NCBI GenBank assembly: GCA_946480825.1
Contig: CAMLLG010000021.1
Span: 1-57,983 of the forward strand
Source of the DNA: an uncultured Lysobacteraceae bacterium
Lineage (GTDB): Bacteria > Pseudomonadota > Gammaproteobacteria > Xanthomonadales > Xanthomonadaceae
DNA length: 57,983 nt
Reading direction: 5' to 3'
The position numbers were made by a program, and so were the translations under genes. The notes below the pieces were generated by a model. The model was not told the origin of the DNA, did not search any database, and saw nothing but the letters and a program-made list of their open reading frames with translations. Shown in pieces: positions 55,588 through 57,983 of the stretch (position 1 is its first letter; each line of letters opens with the position of its first letter).

Positions 55588-56472
55588 TTATCGTCGTCGC
55601 GGTCGTTTTGGTTTCGCCTTGCGCTTTTCGATGATGTCCCAGGCTTCAACCGGCGTATGCCCGCTGAGCGACTGATGCGGTCGGCGCTGGTTTTAGGTTT
55701 CTCGCAGCAGATCGAGCGTCGCCTGAAGTTCGGCTTCGTTCCTGATGTCGAACGCTCGCAGCAGTTGCTTGAAGGTCGACCAAACGCGTTCGATGCGGCC
55801 GTTCATCCATGGGCATTGCAGTGCGATGCGCTGATGTTTGATGCCGAGCCAGCGCAGGGCGAAGGCGAAGACCCAGGAAGTGAAGATTGCTTCGTTGTCG
55901 GTCCGGATCTTCTTCGGTTTGCCGTAGTGTTCGATGGCATCCAGCAGCAGGCGCAGGATGTCGATCGAAGATCTGTCACGCAAGGTTTTTAGCGTCAGCA
56001 CGCGGCGGCTGCCATGGTCGATGATGCCGAAGATCATGCGCGTGGTGTTGCGGGACTCCTGATGCCCGCTCAGGTCGATGCCCCAGGTGGTGAGTATCGG
56101 GCATGCGGTGTCGATATCATGCGCGTAGCGGTGTGGCTGTGCGAGATTCATCCGATAGTCGCGCAGAACGTTGGAAACGTAGGTCTTGCCGACACTGACG
56201 CCGGTATCGTCGTGGTAGGTGCGATTGAATAGATTGGCCAGTGCTCGGCAGCGGCATTGCGGCGAGCGTTTGGCGAGTTCGATGAGAGTTGCGGGTACCC
56301 AGCCCGGCTTGGCGTTCTTGCGCCGTCGAGGCTGCGGTTCGGCAGGCGGTTGTGGTTTGGGCTGCGGATAGAAGTGCTTCGGGACAGGCGGGGTGGGTTT
56401 GCGGGAACCGGCCTGCAGCCAGAGTGTGATGGCCAGCAGGATCGCGAGGATGGAGAGGGTCGAAAGGTGCAT
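55588..56472 (-). pseudogene. DDE (rve/integrase-core) transposase with premature stop
   Basis: An integrase-core protein with WGIDLSGHQESRNTTRMIFG, RTDNEAIFTS and CPWMNGRIERVWSTFK, covering the D, D and E of the catalytic triad. A TAA at 55693-55695 interrupts the frame; the same frame continues with NQRRPHQSLSGHTPVEAW and a basic tail to a second stop at 55588-55590. A Tyr codon (TAT/TAC) there would restore the family's usual YNxxRPHQSL. The ATG at 56472 begins an odd hydrophobic segment (MHLSTLSILAILLAITLWL) before a Pro-rich linker. A GTG start at 56565 is possible. Confidence 0.8.
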
Positions 56473-56499
56473 CCACTTCAATCCATGATTGAAGTGGAT
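56471..56499. repeat. 13-base perfect palindrome over the transposase start
   Basis: ATCCACTTCAATC and GATTGAAGTGGAT are separated by CAT. The left arm contains the transposase ATG on the minus strand (56472). In mRNA the hairpin would bury the start codon and limit translation; it could also be a transposase binding site or element end. Confidence 0.6.
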
Positions 56500-56613
56500 T
56501 GTTGAGAATTCCGTATCGTTCCTCTCGATACGGCGCAGCATTTGTTGCTGCAACGGAGCCTGCACGTTCCCGGTCTGCCTGCGGATATGCCTCGCATCGA
56601 AACCGCAGGCAAT

Positions 56614-56641
56614 AAAAAACCCCGCGTCTGCGGGGTTTTTT
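56614..56641 (-). terminator. Intrinsic terminator downstream of tRNA-Leu
   Basis: CCCCGC (56620-56625) and GCGGGG (56630-56635) form a stem around GTCT, with A6 on one side and a T-run on the other. It works in either direction and would end both the minus-strand tRNA transcript and anything coming from the left. Confidence 0.9.
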
Positions 56642-56647
56642 TCGATC

Positions 56648-56732
<85 letters not shown>

Positions 56733-56871
56733 TCAGGGCGCGTATGTTGCGATGCGGCGTCGGGGAAGTCAATGCCCGGATGCGATTCCGGCGGCCGGGC
56801 CGCGGGCTGCCGATGATCGATGGCCGGAGGGCTGGATTCCGGGGGCTTGACAAGGCGTATACTCGTCGCCG

Positions 56872-57983
56872 ATGTCAAAACCCACCAAGAAGAATTCCGG
56901 CCCTCGCGCCACGCGCGCCGTTCATGGCGCATCCCCGAAATCCACCTCCCGCACCGACGCCGGCAAGTCCACGTCGAGCAAGCCGGGCAAGGTCTCCAGG
57001 AAAGCTGCCGCGAAGCCTGCGGGCGCATCCGCGAAGCCGGCGAAGTCCCGAAAAGCGGCGCCCTGGTTGCCCGATACCTACCTCGGTCCACCGATGGCGA
57101 AGTCGCGAGCTCCGGCGCCTGCACACGGCGCGGTCGCCGACCCGTTCGCCGAGCGCGAAGCCGCGCGATACGCCGATCCGATCCCGAGCCGCGAGGCGAT
57201 CCTGCAGCTGCTGGGACGCAGCGAGGGGCCGATGTCGGCCGAGATCCTCTGGCAGCATCTGGATCTCGATACCCCCGAGCGCCGCGACGCGCTGGGCAAG
57301 CGACTGGCGGCGATGCTTCGCGACGGCCAACTGCTGCAGAACCGTCGCGGCGGTTATCTGCCTGCGGCCCAGCTCGATCTGATCGCCGGCACCGTCATCG
57401 CCAATCCCGACGGCTTCGGTTTCCTGCGGCCCGACAGCGGGCCCGGCGACGACCTGTTCCTGCCGCCGCTGGAAATGCGCAAGGTGCTGCACGGCGATCG
57501 GGTGATGGCGAACGTCACCGGCGTGGACCGTCGCGGTCGTCGCGAAGGCAGCATCGTCGAAGTGCTGGAGCGCCGTCTCAATCGGCTGATCGGCCGCTTC
57601 ACGCTCGAGGCCGGCATCAGCTACGTGCAGCCCGACGACGCCCGCATCCAGCGCAACGTGCAGATTCCCGCGGATGCGCGGATGGACGCGCGCAACGGCC
57701 AGCTCGTGGTCTGCGAGATCGTGCATGCGCCGGACGCTTACCGCCCGCCGATCGGCCGCGTGCTCGCGGTGCTCGGCGACAAGCTGACGCCGTCGCTGGT
57801 GGTGGAGGCCGCGATTCACGGCCACGATCTGCCGCACGAGTTCCCGCCGACCGTGATCGCCGAGGCCACCGCGGTGCCGCTGCAGGTGACCGAGGCCGAC
57901 ATCGCCGGTCGCGTCGATCTGCGCACGTTGCCGCTGGTCACCATCGACGGCGAGGACGCCAAGGATTTCGACGACGCGGTCTG
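56872..57983 (+). CDS. rnr: Ribonuclease R, N-terminal part (cut by window edge)
   Basis: The first 370 residues of RNase R, a 3'-5' exoribonuclease for structured RNA. Residues 1-70 are a Lys/Ser/Ala-rich extension. A winged-helix region follows (SREAILQLLGRSEGPMSAE), then cold-shock domains (GFGFLRPDSGPGDDLFLPP), and the start of the catalytic RNB domain with TIDGEDAKDFDDAV, which carries metal-binding aspartates. ATG 56872 lies 8 bases after a TATACT -10-like box (56858-56863), so the promoter is very close or the start may lie later. No stop occurs before the window ends. Confidence 0.94.
   Translation, partial: MSKPTKKNSGPRATRAVHGASPKSTSRTDAGKSTSSKPGKVSRKAAAKPAGASAKPAKSRKAAPWLPDTYLGPPMAKSRAPAPAHGAVADPFAEREAARYADPIPSREAILQLLGRSEGPMSAEILWQHLDLDTPERRDALGKRLAAMLRDGQLLQNRRGGYLPAAQLDLIAGTVIANPDGFGFLRPDSGPGDDLFLPPLEMRKVLHGDRVMANVTGVDRRGRREGSIVEVLERRLNRLIGRFTLEAGISYVQPDDARIQRNVQIPADARMDARNGQLVVCEIVHAPDAYRPPIGRVLAVLGDKLTPSLVVEAAIHGHDLPHEFPPTVIAEATAVPLQVTEADIAGRVDLRTLPLVTIDGEDAKDFDDAV

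Noticed and set aside
53300..55600. CRISPR array
   Set aside because: The repeats here are two 189-base copies and three scattered 10-base REP motifs, without regular repeat-spacer structure or cas genes.
55146..55649. 167-codon minus-strand frame and 85-codon plus-strand frame over the tandem repeat
   Set aside because: Both owe their length to duplication of a non-coding unit; there is no ribosome site or recognisable domain.
56847..56863. Complete sigma70 promoter for rnr using TTGACA at 56847
   Set aside because: TTGACA is only 5 bases from the TATACT box, so the two cannot act together. The TATACT may serve with a poor upstream -35 instead.

Overview
The window is high-GC DNA from a gammaproteobacterium, most likely Lysobacter or a close relative in the Xanthomonadaceae. 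This rests on ParC and RNase R sequence, a LacI/TonB-receptor/MFS sugar locus, a solo REP-associated (RAYT) transposase with GTGGGTGTCC repeats, and a giant YD-repeat protein. The genus is an inference; no 16S gene is present.

Layout. (1) 1-322: start of parC on the minus strand. (2) 557-10611: a sugar-use locus with a LacI-family repressor, a GH65 phosphorylase fused to beta-phosphoglucomutase behind an operator-like palindrome sitting on the -35 box, a TonB-dependent receptor, an MFS transporter, and then an exported vanadium-haloperoxidase/PAP2-like protein closed by a strong terminator. (3) 10967-32995: one dense, all-plus-strand array of about 25 genes. It encodes a flagellar-type export apparatus (FliOPQR, FlhAB), an ATPase complex (FliHIJ), the MS ring, the rod (FliE, FlgBCFG), P and L rings (FlgAHI), a hook (FlgDE), a reduced C-ring (mini-FliG, a FliM/SctQ-like protein, FliN), two TPR proteins and a FliA-type sigma factor. 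The array has no flagellin, filament cap, hook-filament junction protein, stator, FlgM, FlgJ or chemotaxis gene, and FliG, FliF, FlgD and the FliM-like protein are short. It looks like a flagellum-derived secretion or envelope machine, not a motility organelle. (4) 33165-52799: a single 6544-residue YD/RHS protein with cadherin/Ig-like repeats, LysM, a glycine-zipper hydrophobic region, a HINT autoprotease and a C-terminal PD-(D/E)XK-like nuclease tip, followed by a probable immunity gene. (5) 53299-56565: a toxin-module graveyard, with a RAYT transposase and its repeats, a displaced toxin tail overlapping an orphan immunity-like gene, a 189-bp tandem repeat, and a DDE transposase interrupted by a nonsense codon. 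(6) tRNA-Leu(CAG) and the start of rnr (RNase R).

How the genes may work together. The sigma gene is the last of the flagellar-type array. A sigma28-like promoter motif (TAAAC-N13-GCGRGAYMAG) occurs twice: before the first TPR gene of the array, where transcription would begin at the foot of a long RNA stem, and before the giant YD-repeat gene directly downstream of the sigma gene. The sequence therefore suggests a regulon in which a filament-less flagellar type III machine and a giant polymorphic toxin are expressed together. Whether the toxin is a substrate of the machine is inference. In the sugar locus, the repressor, outer-membrane receptor, inner-membrane carrier and phosphorylase/mutase form a coherent route from an alpha-glucoside to glucose plus glucose 6-phosphate.
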